DNA from: Batillaria attramentaria
Taxonomy: Eukaryota > Mollusca > Gastropoda > Batillariidae
Length of the DNA stretch: 64,000 bases
Direction: 5' to 3'
NCBI GenBank assembly: GCA_018292915.2
Contig: JACVVK020000015.1
Location: 2,308,001 to 2,372,000, forward strand
In this document: positions 24,579 through 37,851 of the stretch, piece by piece
How the letters are laid out: each line of letters opens with the position of its first letter
How positions within the stretch are numbered: position 1 is the first letter of the stretch
Program-made: the position numbers and the translations under genes
Notes under the pieces: generated by a model
What the model saw: only the letters and a program-made list of their open reading frames with translations
Database searches by the model: none
Told to the model about the DNA's origin: nothing

Positions 24579-24898
24579 CTGTATGCCAAACTTAATGAAT
24601 CTTTCTTTTTTCCCTCCTATGTGTTTTGGTAAGAAGGCGTGTGTCTGTCTGTTTGCATGATGTGTACATACATGTAGTAGTCAGGAGCAGAAAAGGGGCT
24701 TTCCGTAGTACATTTGTGTTTTAAATCATGTTGGGTTGTATTGTCAATTGATTTTCTTATGTGTTCCTTGTTTCTACATTTTAGTTTGTCTTTCTATTGT
24801 CAGGATGGCCATAAAGCTGTGAAATTGGAAAAAAAAAGAAAAAAAAGAAGAAGATTCTGGTTCGTATATACTGCATTGGAAAGAAATAACAGTCACAT

Positions 24899-26301
24899 TT
24901 ATTTGTTTGTACGCATGCCGGTAACAAAATTGATTGCAAATCTTGCTTTGAAGGCGTTGTCCCTGTCTTTGAAAGGATACCAAAAGAGGTAGTTGGTTTT
25001 CCAGAAGTTGTTGAAGAGGTTGAAGCCAGCGTATGTGAAAGGTCCACTGGGGGGTCCGTACGGCTGAGGGTATGGACCTGGGGTCCGCTGGTCCGTTCCC
25101 AACATAGCGAGGGCGACGTCAGGGCTCAGGATTTCCAAACCCTGCATCTCCGGTGTCATCAGACACATGGACCGATCCACGGCTGCCAAAAAGTGAAACA
25201 AGCCACCTCTTTAGTGTACATATAGTACAATGGCGAGTCTGTCACCCAAAAGTGACATCGCAGGACTACCCTATGATTACTAGATGGAATATAGTTGTCA
25301 GTTTTTCTCAGCGTTTTCACACAAAAAAACCCAGAACAAAACCCCAACAAATCAACCAAACAAAAACCAACAACCCTATCCCCCGCCCAAAAACAAAACA
25401 AAACATACCCCCCCCCCAAAAAAAAAAAACAAAAAAAAAAACAAAACAAAAAAAAAACCCACAAAAAAACAAAAAACCAACGACAACAAACCGTGGATAT
25501 AGTGGCTGCCGTTGGTGACGGCCGTTGACGGGTCAATCATGTGACCAAGTTTGGACACAAGCCAGGTGGAGTTGCCCAGCAGTGGGGGATTGAACAGAAC
25601 GCTGATGGACTCGGTGAGACGGGTGGGCTCTTTATCGAACCACTGGACATCCACGTCGATGCCTGCGGACAACTACCATGGTGTAAATTAAAGCGGATGG
25701 GATGGGGAGTGGTGTTTGTTTAGAGGTTCAATGTCTCCACACAGCTGATTTCAAAGATGAGTGCAGAAAATACTAACCTTTGAGGAACTATGATTACGGT
25801 TAAAGTGAGAGAACACTCATTATCAGAGGGGCTTGGTACAATGGCGGTAATTCACCCGAAATGACAGTTCGGGTTTCTGATATTCTAGATAACTAAATTA
25901 GCTGATTGCGGGTTTTTTTGGGTTTTAATTTTTTTTTTTTTATTTTTTACCGCGCTTATTATATTGCACGGACTGGTTCGTTTCTTTCTCTTTGTCACCT
26001 GGCATTGTGCTGTCTGTTCTTGCTCTGTGCTGGTAGTGGATGTAAAATGTCTCCGGTGACCCGTACTCTCTCACGGCCGTCAGATCTTGTGGAGCAAGTT
26101 TCACCCAAAAGTCGCAAGTGTCCTCTGAACCTGTCATCATCATCATCGTTGTCAGTAACAAATGTGTCATTTCCACAGGCTTCCTCAATCACACACATAC
26201 GCATATTACACACACACACACACGTCGTTGTCAATAACAAATGTCATTTCCACAGGTTTCCGACATCACACGTGCACACACGAACACACACGCTATACGC
26301 A

Positions 26302-26356
<55 letters not shown>

Positions 26357-26469
26357 GATCATTATCATTAACAAATGCATCATTCCCAAAGGTTTTCTCC
26401 ACACACACACACACACACACTATACGCATATCACACACTGTTGTCAACCGTGACAACGGCTTCTTCCAT

Positions 26470-26508
<39 letters not shown>

Positions 26509-27935
26509 GCACGCACACACATCGTCGATCTACACCTTTCCTCTTGTACAGTGTCAGTGCGTGGATAAACCACCCAGTGAAAGGGTATGGGTATGTTCCA
26601 TCTCCGTAGCCTCCTCCGGAATTCTTGTTCTCCGGTGACTGAAAATACAAAAGCGCAAACGAACAAACTGACAACGGATGGTCAATTCCTTTGCCTTTTT
26701 TTCTGTCGTGTCAAACCCTAATAAATTCAGTAGGTGTAATTCCTCCAGCTCCAAAGATCTAATGTGTTGTAGGCCTATTACATGGAATTCAGCACGTAGC
26801 TTGTTCCCTGGGACAGCCGAGGACGCAAGAAGCAAGTTTCCTTTCTCTTCAGTTTCTTTCTAAACACAGTTTAATAAACACAGAACAGCGTCACATTTTT
26901 TTTTTCTTTTCCTGCATGGTTGTTTTCCATTCCGCGGCCCCTCCTGTTTAGAATGGGATCTTCCACGTCCACACTTGACACTGCGTGCGTGTGTACATGG
27001 GGGGGGGGGGGGGGGGGCAGGCACCTTAAGCGAGTCTGCACGTGAATTGGACTCTATTTGGCAAGGCGAAATCCCATCCAAATCCTGTCCACCAGGGATT
27101 TAAACCTGCGCCTTCGGACCCGTAGAGGACGCCTTACCCACCAATCCAAATCCCCTGTCACCAGTTCAGACAGAGAAATAAGACATACTACACGAGTCGA
27201 CGAAGCGTAACAGATACATGCATATCAGCAGGAGTTAATATCGGGGGAGAGAGAGAGAGAGCAGTACCTGGCGCCGTGTAACACTTCATATTTGAATTTA
27301 TTCTGTTGTTTTACTCTGATAGCAAATGGTATTTTTCGCATGCGTATAGTACTACAAGGCAGTTACAGACAGAAAAAAGAAACAAACCAAAATACCCACA
27401 CCACCACCAGCAACACAACAACAACAACAACAAAGCCGTCGTTGGACGAGAAGCGGAAAAAAACGTCAAACAAAGGTGGCACAGTAATGAAGTGTTCAGG
27501 CGGATAAAGGATAGCTTTCAGGAGAGACATCCTCTCTCTCTTCCAACACAACACAGCTTTTCACGTCAACTCTCACAGCATTTTCTATAACCACCATAAC
27601 CAGTGCCAGTTTGCTGACCGGTAAAAGTCAGGCTGACAACATGCATAATGTGGGGAGCTGGGTCCCAACACAGCAAATACTATATATAAGTGCATACGGG
27701 AGGGAGCAGCGCGAAATCTTGATGCGGCCTCGACATTTAAACGATTTTCCTATACTATAGTGTACGGGCTCTGGCTGTGAGATTCATAATTTTCACAGCT
27801 GTGCAGAAGAAAGGGCATTGATTTGGACAATTCCGCGATTAATTTTAAAAGAAAAGAGCACCAAGGTGATTTCGCTAATATAAGGATAGTTTACAAAAGG
27901 CAGCACGCGTGAATGTCCGTAGATGACCTTTTCAT

Positions 27936-28000
<65 letters not shown>

Positions 28001-31000
28001 CCCTCCAATTCTTCACAATCGCCATTCTTAGCCTGTCATGACCAATCATAGCAATAACACGACAATTAATAGTCGTTTTTACGCTTCATTTTGAGCTTTG
28101 GTCTTTAAACGAGAGTTGGTCAGCGCCACAAGCCGACTCCACTCGGCCGTTTTCCGTTTCTCCGCCAGGACCTTGAAGGTGTACAGGAGGGGGCTGAGGG
28201 TCGGGTTGACCGGCAGTAGGTACATGGCAAACCTCATGATCCAAACACCCATGTCCGCGACACCTACAAGTCCCACTAGACACGACAGTCCTACTGGAAA
28301 CCAACACACAATGTCCAGCATCGCCACAGGAAGTAAGCAACGAGAGAGGATGATGTCGTGTGAAGGACCAGAGACAGACACCTTCGTGGACTCAGCGCGC
28401 AGTGAACGGTAGATCAGAAACAGGCCAAATGCCACCGGTAGAACAAGAACAATGTTGAAGCATATCATTATCCCATAGGAGTAGGATCGGCCTGCAGAGT
28501 TGCTTTTCCTTGTGACGGGCAGCGGGATGCAGATTCCAGTGTGACCGTGGACCTGGAAGCGTGACGTCACTGGTAAGAGTGAAATGACGGTGAGCAAAAT
28601 ACCGATCATCCACGACGTCACACACAAAACTGCAGCAGAACGTTTCCGGAACATTCCACTCGTAGCCGTGACGCGCAAGACGACGAACCTATCAACTGTT
28701 ATGAAAAATATCATGAGGGATGACAACACCCTTGACAACAACCACAGACAACTTGCCGAAGTGCAAAGTACACTACTTGTCCAGGTGCTTTCGTACAACA
28801 CATAATCACCGCTGTACAGCCGGTCAGCGCTGACGATCAGAATCAAATATATCCCCATCAGAAAGTGTGCTGTGTTCAGGTTTTTCACCAAAACACAACA
28901 CCCTGCATCCAGAGACCTCTGCCAGAAAATCTGCAGTGGGATACTGACTACATTACCCACAAGGGATAGCAAGCTTGTCAGCCACATGAACATCCGATAC
29001 AGGTCAGACCCGATAAGGTTGGTACAGGACGACACTTCATCGTCAGGAGCAAGACAAAAGCCGGTAGTGTCAAAGCGTTCTGGCAATACGTGCTTACAAC
29101 ACAATTTGTAATTTGCCGCTGAAACCTCACGCAAGTGTTTTAGTCCTTTAAACAGATCCGCAGGGAACTCATCAAACCTTACCCCTCTCATGTCAAGAAC
29201 CGAGAGCTGTGAGATGGGCTGGAACCCTTTTTCCAAAATGACACGAAGCTTGGTAAAGGAGATGTTGAGGTGACGAAGACGAGAAAAAACGGAATAAACG
29301 TTACCGTCAAATGTGTGAAGATACGTATTTGACAAATCAAGTTTCTGAAGACGTGAAGTCTGCAAGGAAGGACGATTTCTTGTGACATACTGTATAGGAT
29401 TTCCGGATAATGTCAGCTCACGAATATTATTCAAAGTAAACAAGATACCCAGATCGAAAGACTTGAAGTGATTTGAACCCAGATCCAAGATCACAAGATT
29501 TTTCAACAAAAGTCCGTCAGGGAAGGTGTCAAGCCCGCAAGACGCTAAACTGAGCCATGCTAGGTAAACGTTTGACGTCAGATTTCCGGGCAACAAGCCA
29601 GAATGATTGGCGTCTAAATACCGCAGGCTAGGATATTTGTGAGCGTTGAAAGGTTGACGACAGACAAACGCCAGACCTTGACAACGACAGCCCTTGGGAC
29701 AGACCATATCACACAGTAACTCGTCATCGTGCTGTGGACACTGGGACGTGCCGTCACACAGGTGGTCGATGTGCACACATATGCTGGAGGCCCGGCATCG
29801 GTAGAACCCGGGACACGTGTAGCTGTCACACTCCGCCTCGTCCTCATGACCCGCGCAGTCGTACACGCCGTTACAGCGCACAAACACCGGCAGGCAGTGA
29901 TTCGATTCACCGGGACACTGGAAATGCGTCTCAGGGCAGAAATCTGCGGGATCCATGACTGTTTGTGTGAAGTCGCCACGATAGTCGAAGTGAATGATGG
30001 ATGGAGCGGGAAGTCTGTACTGATACTTTGATTTGTAAAGAAACTGAAGTCCACTCTCCTGAGAATACGAACATTCCTCCTCGTCTGAACCATCCAGACA
30101 GTCCTTCATGACGTCACACACTCTCTCCAAAGCAACACACTGACCGTTGCTGCACGTGAACCCCGCACAGTACAGCTGGTGATGGCAAAACTTCTCGTCC
30201 CATTCGTCCGCACAGTCGGGCCTGAAATCACAGAGCAGAGTGTAGTGTACAGTTCTCTTGTGATTGTCACAGACAAACATGCTGACATAGCCGGCATGTG
30301 TCGTCGTGCGTCCGGTCCGTGCATCATAAACGGATAACCTGCATACTTCGGGACGTTCAGCGCCACAGTGACTCTCTGGGTCACATGATAGGAAGTCGTG
30401 TGTCACGTGACCTGATGGACACTCCACGAGAGACCTGTTTCCTTTTTGAGAAGTTAGCAGTGTGGCGTTTAGCGTGGAGAGGCGGACGAGTTCTCTGTGA
30501 ACGGTGTGGTTTTTATTTCGATACTGACAGATGTAACTTCTCAAACCCACATAACTATAAACAGATCGTACATATGCTACGTTTCGATCAACGAAGGGTG
30601 AACCCGTAGATTGGGATTCCAGCATGAATCCCTCTGTTCGGATGTTGACATCGTACGCAATGGTTCCATCTTTCCATTTCATGGCGTATTTGTACATTTC
30701 TGGCATGGTATTACTATACTCCGTCAGATGAATATAAACGCCACCGGCAGGTACAAACTGGCTATAGCGGAAAACGTCTCTCAATGCATTCCATTCTCCT
30801 TTGGTTTTAAAACTTGCGAGATCGCCACCGACAAGCTGACAATTTTTCTCAGCGTGCGCCCAAGTAGCAAGCCGATTTGGTGGTAAAATATAAAGTTTGT
30901 AGCACGTGCCTTTATAACCCACTTGACCGTCGCAACCAGGCGGGCTGAAGGGACAGTGTTCCCCCTCGTCCTCCTTGCTCTGACACTCGGTGTACAGGTT

Positions 31001-32726
31001 ACAGTCTAGGTGTTGCCGGAAAGTGGTGTAGTGAGGCACAGAACAGTCATACCGTCCAGAGCTAAACTTACGTGGGGATCTGGCTACAGAATGGACTGAA
31101 AACAACAACCGAAAGCCTGACGACGCGGGAAGTTCACTGTTAAGAAATCGTATCCTTAATGATATGTTGTAGGTTTCAGCACGTACGAAATCTCCCTGGC
31201 ATTTCTTCCACTCAAGACTGGCAGTTCCGTCAGTGTGAAGTTTCCAAAGTTCTAAATAAAGTCCGACACAAAACATCGACAGCAACCTGTAATGAGGGAA
31301 GCTGACCATAACCACGCTGTCATTGGGAACGCTGATTGTGTATGCAGCGTCCATGGGATAGCCGATAGATCTCCATCCGTCGAAACCAAACGGTGTGATA
31401 GCACCGGATGTATTTGACGTAAACTGTACGATAAGCTTCGTGTGCATGAGGTCTATTGTCGAATCAAACCGGACATCTATCCGCATAAACTCGCCCGGTT
31501 TCAGACTTGTGCCCGAGGAATCAGCTCTCAAAGATACACGTATCTGATTAGAAGCGGAACAAAATATAAATTTAGGTCCGGCTTGAACGTACCAGACATG
31601 ACCCGAGAGATCACGAAAGGACCCAGTGATATATTCACTATATCTGTAGGGAATATCTACAATGGCTGAAGCATACATGCCCTCCGGCACCTTGATATTC
31701 CAGTTGCAGTGAACAATAGTTCTGTTCCGGCGGTCCGGTCCAGTTAAACCATGAAGCTCGCCACGTAGACCAGAGAACTCTTTGGTTCTGTGCTCATCAC
31801 AGTCGTTAATATTTAACTCGTATCTTGGCAAAAGCTGTGGGTGGCCGCTACTGACAATGTGACCAAATGCCCTTGAGGATGCCCTCTCTTTATTGTTTAC
31901 CAAACTGCTTCCTGTCGTTAACGAGGGTGTGGCTGTATCGTACGTATTCTGTGTAATACCCGGCTCGTAGAAGGCGACGTCCTCTTCAGCCGTTACAGCG
32001 CACAAACACCGGCAGGCAGTAGTGTGCTGGTTCCCGGTCGGGCTGCTGGGTCTGATGGCCGCTGCGGACATTCCGGTTGCCAGCGAGTTCAGTGTCTTCA
32101 CGGCTGTGATTGTTCTTCCGCTTAACTCTGCCCTTAACCCCTTCCTTTATACCTACAACGTGCTGGCTGAAAAACGCAGAAAAGCCAGAGAGGCGCGTCT
32201 ACTCGAATTGATTCAGAGACAATTTACGTCTGAGGAACTTAAATAAAAACATATTGTGCTGTAAACACGTTTATGCTAGAAACACATTTGTTTTGTCCCT
32301 GACCGCTGTGACGAACAAACACAAAACAGCAGAGAAGGCGTGGTGAAAATACAGTATGCTCCGCTTATAGCGGCCATGCCGGGGTTATATCGGACTCCGT
32401 TTGTACCGACATAGCAAATCATTTCCCGGCCGAGGGCCTTCTTTAACATGACTAAAAACTAATCGGATAAAGCGGCCATCGGTTACACCGGACATCGGTT
32501 TGACCGGACACGTTTTCACGTCCCCAGGATCCATTTTCTCCCGATATATCAGACGGCGCAGTCGTTGCAGTCACAGGTTATGCCGGACGCCACTATTCCG
32601 GTCAATTTTTCTTGCCCCACCTCCGCTTATAACGGACGCAGCGCGCGTGCGGCAAGGCACGGACTGCTGCATGAATCTAGAGAAACGATGACCTAATTCT
32701 AGGAAAATTGCTCGCGTTCGCTTCTG

Positions 32727-32770
<44 letters not shown>

Positions 32771-32776
32771 CATGCG

Positions 32777-32856
<80 letters not shown>

Positions 32857-35800
32857 ACAACAACGTTTTACAGTGAATTTTATTTTATCTTATTGGTTGA
32901 TCAATGTCAGTTCAATAGTTATTTACAAATTTGATTTAAATTGTCTTGTAAATACTAAAAGATACACACGCACGGACGGACGCGCGCGCGCGCACAGAGA
33001 GAGAGAGAGAGAGAGAGGAAATGTCTTCAATCCGGAAAATGTCCCTTATGTACGGAAACATCGGCTATACCGGAAAATTTCCGTTATTTACGGAGACATC
33101 GGATTTAACGTCCACCAGGACAAAAGTTGCCGCTATATCCGATGTTTTGGTTATACTGGACATCGGATAGAACGACACCAAAGTTCATGTCCCAAGGGTG
33201 GCCGCTATAACCGGAGTTTACTGTACCAAGATGGCCTGTTGGACTATTTATCTTGCCCCTGTTCAAAAAGTACGTTGAACTGGTTCAGTGGAAATGCAGG
33301 TTTCCCTGTCTTCTTGATGACAGCTTTCTTTTATTTTGATGCGTAATTTTTTTCCTGGTGGCATACCCTTTCTTGCCTTACTAAGAATGGGATGTGGGAG
33401 ACAAGAAAATGACCAAACGGGGCCAATTAGTGAAGTGTGAACCACAAAGTGTTTCAAGGAGATTTCGCCTGGTGGTTGAGGCATCTGCCTACGGCAACGG
33501 GATCGATTCTGTTGTAAGCTGGCAGTAAACTCTCACCATATCGGGTCTAGAATTTACGTGCAGACCCGGGCACAGTGCCTGTCCCGCTTTCGTTTTACGC
33601 AAACATGTAAATATCAAGTGTGCACATTCAAGAGTGCTGCATAAAACATCATTTAGTACGGCAGTGGAACAAAACAAACCGACGATGCATTTATGCGTAG
33701 ATAACAGCCATACCGGGCATTAACTTTCTTCATAATTAGGGTATGATACAAAGGAAAACGGGAGACACATTTGATAAAAGTTGTAGAAAAGGGAACAAGT
33801 CAGTAAATGTCAGTGCTAGAGGGAAGGCGGCAAATTAGTTCACTCGACCAGACAAAGGGAAGAATAGGGAGGGGAAACTCGATGCAGGAGCTAATCTGAA
33901 CAGGAAATCTTGCTCCCATTGCGCTGCCCATCTCTCTTCTTTCGTCTTCTTGTACTTGAAGTGCAGGTATAAGTGTTTACGTAAATGTACCATTCCCTTA
34001 TCGGTTTAGGGTTTCACGTTTGTTAAGCGCGAGAAATTCCCCTCCCCTAGTAGAAAACAGAAACAGGAAAGAAAGAAAGCTGTGTTCCCTGTTACTCTCC
34101 AAAAGTTGAAAACAGAGCGGCGGGAAGTCCTTGGGAATTTGGAAATTTGGTACGGTGTTCCGTTACTACCCGGTACATATCTCATTAGGAACTGGGAAAG
34201 TAGAAGCACTGTTCTCGGTTATATCCGGAGCATTGCTCACCAGAAACTGGGAAACTGAAGATGGTGTTTACGGTTACTATTCGGTACACTGTTCATCAAG
34301 TACTGGGACTGAACCTGACGACAGTGTAAAGTATGCGATACACGGCTCATCATGATCTAGGAAACTGGAGGCGCAACTCTCAGTTACTATCCGGTACACT
34401 GTTCACCAGACACTCCGAAACTGAAAGATGGTGTTCACGGTTACTGTTCGGTACACTGTTCATCAAGTACCGGGAAACTGACGACAGTGTACATGCATGG
34501 CAACTATCCGGTACACGGCCCATCATGAACTAGGGAAGTTAGGGCGGTGTTCTCAGCGACTAGCCAGTACACTGCTCATCGTGATCTAGGGAACTGGAGG
34601 CGGTGTTCTAAGTTACTGTCCGGTACACTGCTCATCAGGGACTGGGAAACTGGAGGTGTTTTCAGTTACTATACGGTACACTGCTCCTCATGAACTTCCT
34701 CATGAAAGTAGAGGCGGTGTTCTCAATTACTATCCAGTACATACCTCGTCAGGACTGGGAAACTAGAGGCAGTGTTCTCAGTGACTATCCCTCAGGATCG
34801 TTCCATAGGAACTCGGGACACTGCACCTGGTGAGTGTTGACGCTGTTTTTTTTGTTTGTTTTTTTTTGGGGGGGGGGGGGGGGGGGTTGCGTTGAAGCTA
34901 CTCCTGCTATCTCTCGTGAAAGGCCGTACTCACATTACGGAGCGTGCTGTCGATGTAGGCCGAGTTGTTGTATGTGCTGTAGGTGATCAGCCCGAGAGCG
35001 TGCTGGTCGTCCGCCCACAACGCCTGGCAAAAAAAAACAGCAAACATCACATTCTGATTCACAACTATCTATGGAAGAAGAATACCAAGTCACAATGGCC
35101 AGTGGAATCAAAAATCAGCCACACACCTCACCTAACCGAATTAGGTTTCACCAAGGTGTGGTGCATGAAGCAGTTTGAATATCTGACGGAAGGGGCTGTG
35201 TCCCCTAATGTGCACTCGGCGGACAGTGCCATCACCATATAGGCCTACTGTGGCAAGGACGTGAAGCCACAACAAAGTCAAGACAAAAATCAAAACGGGA
35301 GAAAACTTTTTATTTTAAAGAGCGAGTACCCAAAAGAAACATTTTCTGGCGGACTCTTGTCTCACGTCTTTTGCACAATAAAAAGGAATGGCTGAAGAAT
35401 GAAGATAACGGCGACGTCGATGAAAGAAAGGTCAGGCACCTTGTTGTAAGGATCATACAAGTTGTACAGGGCACCGTCCGGTCCGAAACCCATGATGGTC
35501 CCGTCGGAACAATTGTACGAGCCCCGAAGATCTGCCTCAGAATAATCTGCCACAAAACATATGGCAACTGGTTGGTTGACAACAACAACAAAGACAACTG
35601 GCCAAGAGGTATTTGGCCATTTGCATTAGGCTGATTTCAAATGCAAATGTACGAATTAAGCGAAGCTGACATACGACTCACCTGACAAGTCTGGCGCTGC
35701 CGGTTGTAGCAGTGTGTACTCATGGACGATGTCCTGCACCACGGGATGATCTCCCAACGCCGTCAGGGCCAGTCCCAGAAACGCGCGCTGCTCTTCCCAT

Positions 35801-36943
35801 GATGTCTCCCAGTTCCTGTAGGTGCCCACTGGAACATGACGTCACCCAGTTGCTACGTCATCAACTGATGTTCCAGCCGTCACACATTTTAAGAATCAGT
35901 TTAGGAATGATGACTGTGTGCCGAATTTCACATCAGCCAGACATGGGATTTGGTCTAGTGGTTAAGGTATCCAAGGTAACTTCGGATCCTGAACTGCCTG
36001 GTGCGAGTCCCAGATGGGCGGGAATTTGGTGGGATTTTTCCGTTTCCAAATCGAGTCAAAATCACGTACAGACTCGTTTTTGTGTACACATGCACACACA
36101 ACACCAAGTGTGCACGTTAAAAATCCCATTCCAAACTGGAGAGGGTCGCGGAATGGAAAGACAATCACACGCTACGCATAAAGGAAAAAAATAGGGTGGC
36201 ACCGTACTATGGCGAGGGGAGGAGGGGGGAGGGGGGGGGGGATGAGGAGAAGAGCGGGAGCAGCCCGAATTTTCCTTTCCACGGTAATGGGACTATAGAA
36301 TATACCAATACCAATCAAATTTCTGTGTGCTGTCCGAAGGGCCAGCAGAGATGGAGCGACTCTGGTCCCCCACAGGAAATGATGATGCAGTACACGTTTT
36401 GTTCTCGGTAATTTGCATTCAAGAAGTGGCTTTGGACTTACCGCGCACACACATCAAGTCCAGTTGATAGTTAACAGACTCTAGTGTTTCTATAATAATG
36501 CTGATGTCCGTCTGTCAACAGATCACTCCGTACCTGCCCTTTGTTTCCTGAAGACATCATTGGACACGTTCTTATTGCCGTCAGGTATCCGGATGAGCCC
36601 CCAGGTGTGTTCAGGTATCTTGGTCAGGTAACGCACGGCATCCACCACTCTCGGGTCGTCCCCGCTACACCTGCCTGCATACAGTTACGGCGCACAAAGA
36701 AAATTATTACAAAGAAAGATACAGTCAATACTGTGAGGTATAAGGCCACACTTGCAGAATCCGCGACTTTCTGCAGTCGAGTCCATCCCTCATCCACCTG
36801 GCGCTCTGCCGACGTGTTTAGTGAGTTCAGGTTGTAAATGCAGTAATGGCTCCATGCAATGTAGACAGGATTTCGAAGAAAATGCTGTATGTGCCTGTTA
36901 AACATAATGCTGCGCATGACACCCTAGAGACGCTTTAAAATTC

Positions 36944-37017
<74 letters not shown>

Positions 37018-37798
37018 TCACAAAAATCCGACAGCCAAAGACTCATATCAGTGTGGAGTAAATTTCAACAAAGTAAAAAATTCCGGGTATTTTTTTTTGC
37101 AATGCTAGCAGCGACCACACACACCCTCATTCCTCTGTCGTCTGCTAGCTCATGTGCTAACTGCGCATGAATACAAAGAGTCAACACTGATGCAAGGCTC
37201 ATTTTTCACTGATTTTACTATTACCTGGCATGAAACTTATTTACAAAGCCAACAAACAGACCATTGCCATTTTTACTCACTCAGCACACAAATATTAAAA
37301 GGGGCAAAAATTCTGCACTATATTTAGCGGCGGAATTCGTACTACATGCCGCGGAAACTACTGCCGTTGTGTAACCAAGCCGTCGTCACCGACAGAACCC
37401 TGCCCCGGAAACACCCATATGGAGCTGATAGAGGATTTGTCCTTGTGGTAATGCCCACTCCTGATCCTGAGGCGCTGGTTCGACAGTTGGACAGGAATTC
37501 AAGTTCGTGGGAGTTTTCCCCCATGCCAATTCGAGTCAAATTCACGTGCAGACTCGTTTCCGGTGCCTGCCTCGCCTCCTTGTACACACGCACGCACAAT
37601 ATAAAGTGTGCACGTAAAAGATCATCCCATCATGCAAAATTTAAAACCTCCGGTGTTTGTAGATTCCAAGAAAATGCCAATGTAAAATTTTCAAAGACAG
37701 GTTTAAAAGGTCTTACGGCTGTCTATCAGCATGCCAAGTTTGGTGCCTCTGCTGTTTGTAGATTCTGAGAAAATGCCAATGTTAAGGTTTACTGCGGA

Positions 37799-37851
<53 letters not shown>

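Noticed and set aside
26554..26835. Alternative frame (H-R-R-T-R-I-P-E-E) for DUF5054 exon 12
   Set aside because: It needs a different exon 10 end and does not fit exon 11; the S-P-E-N-K-N frame matches both phases and the family's pattern.
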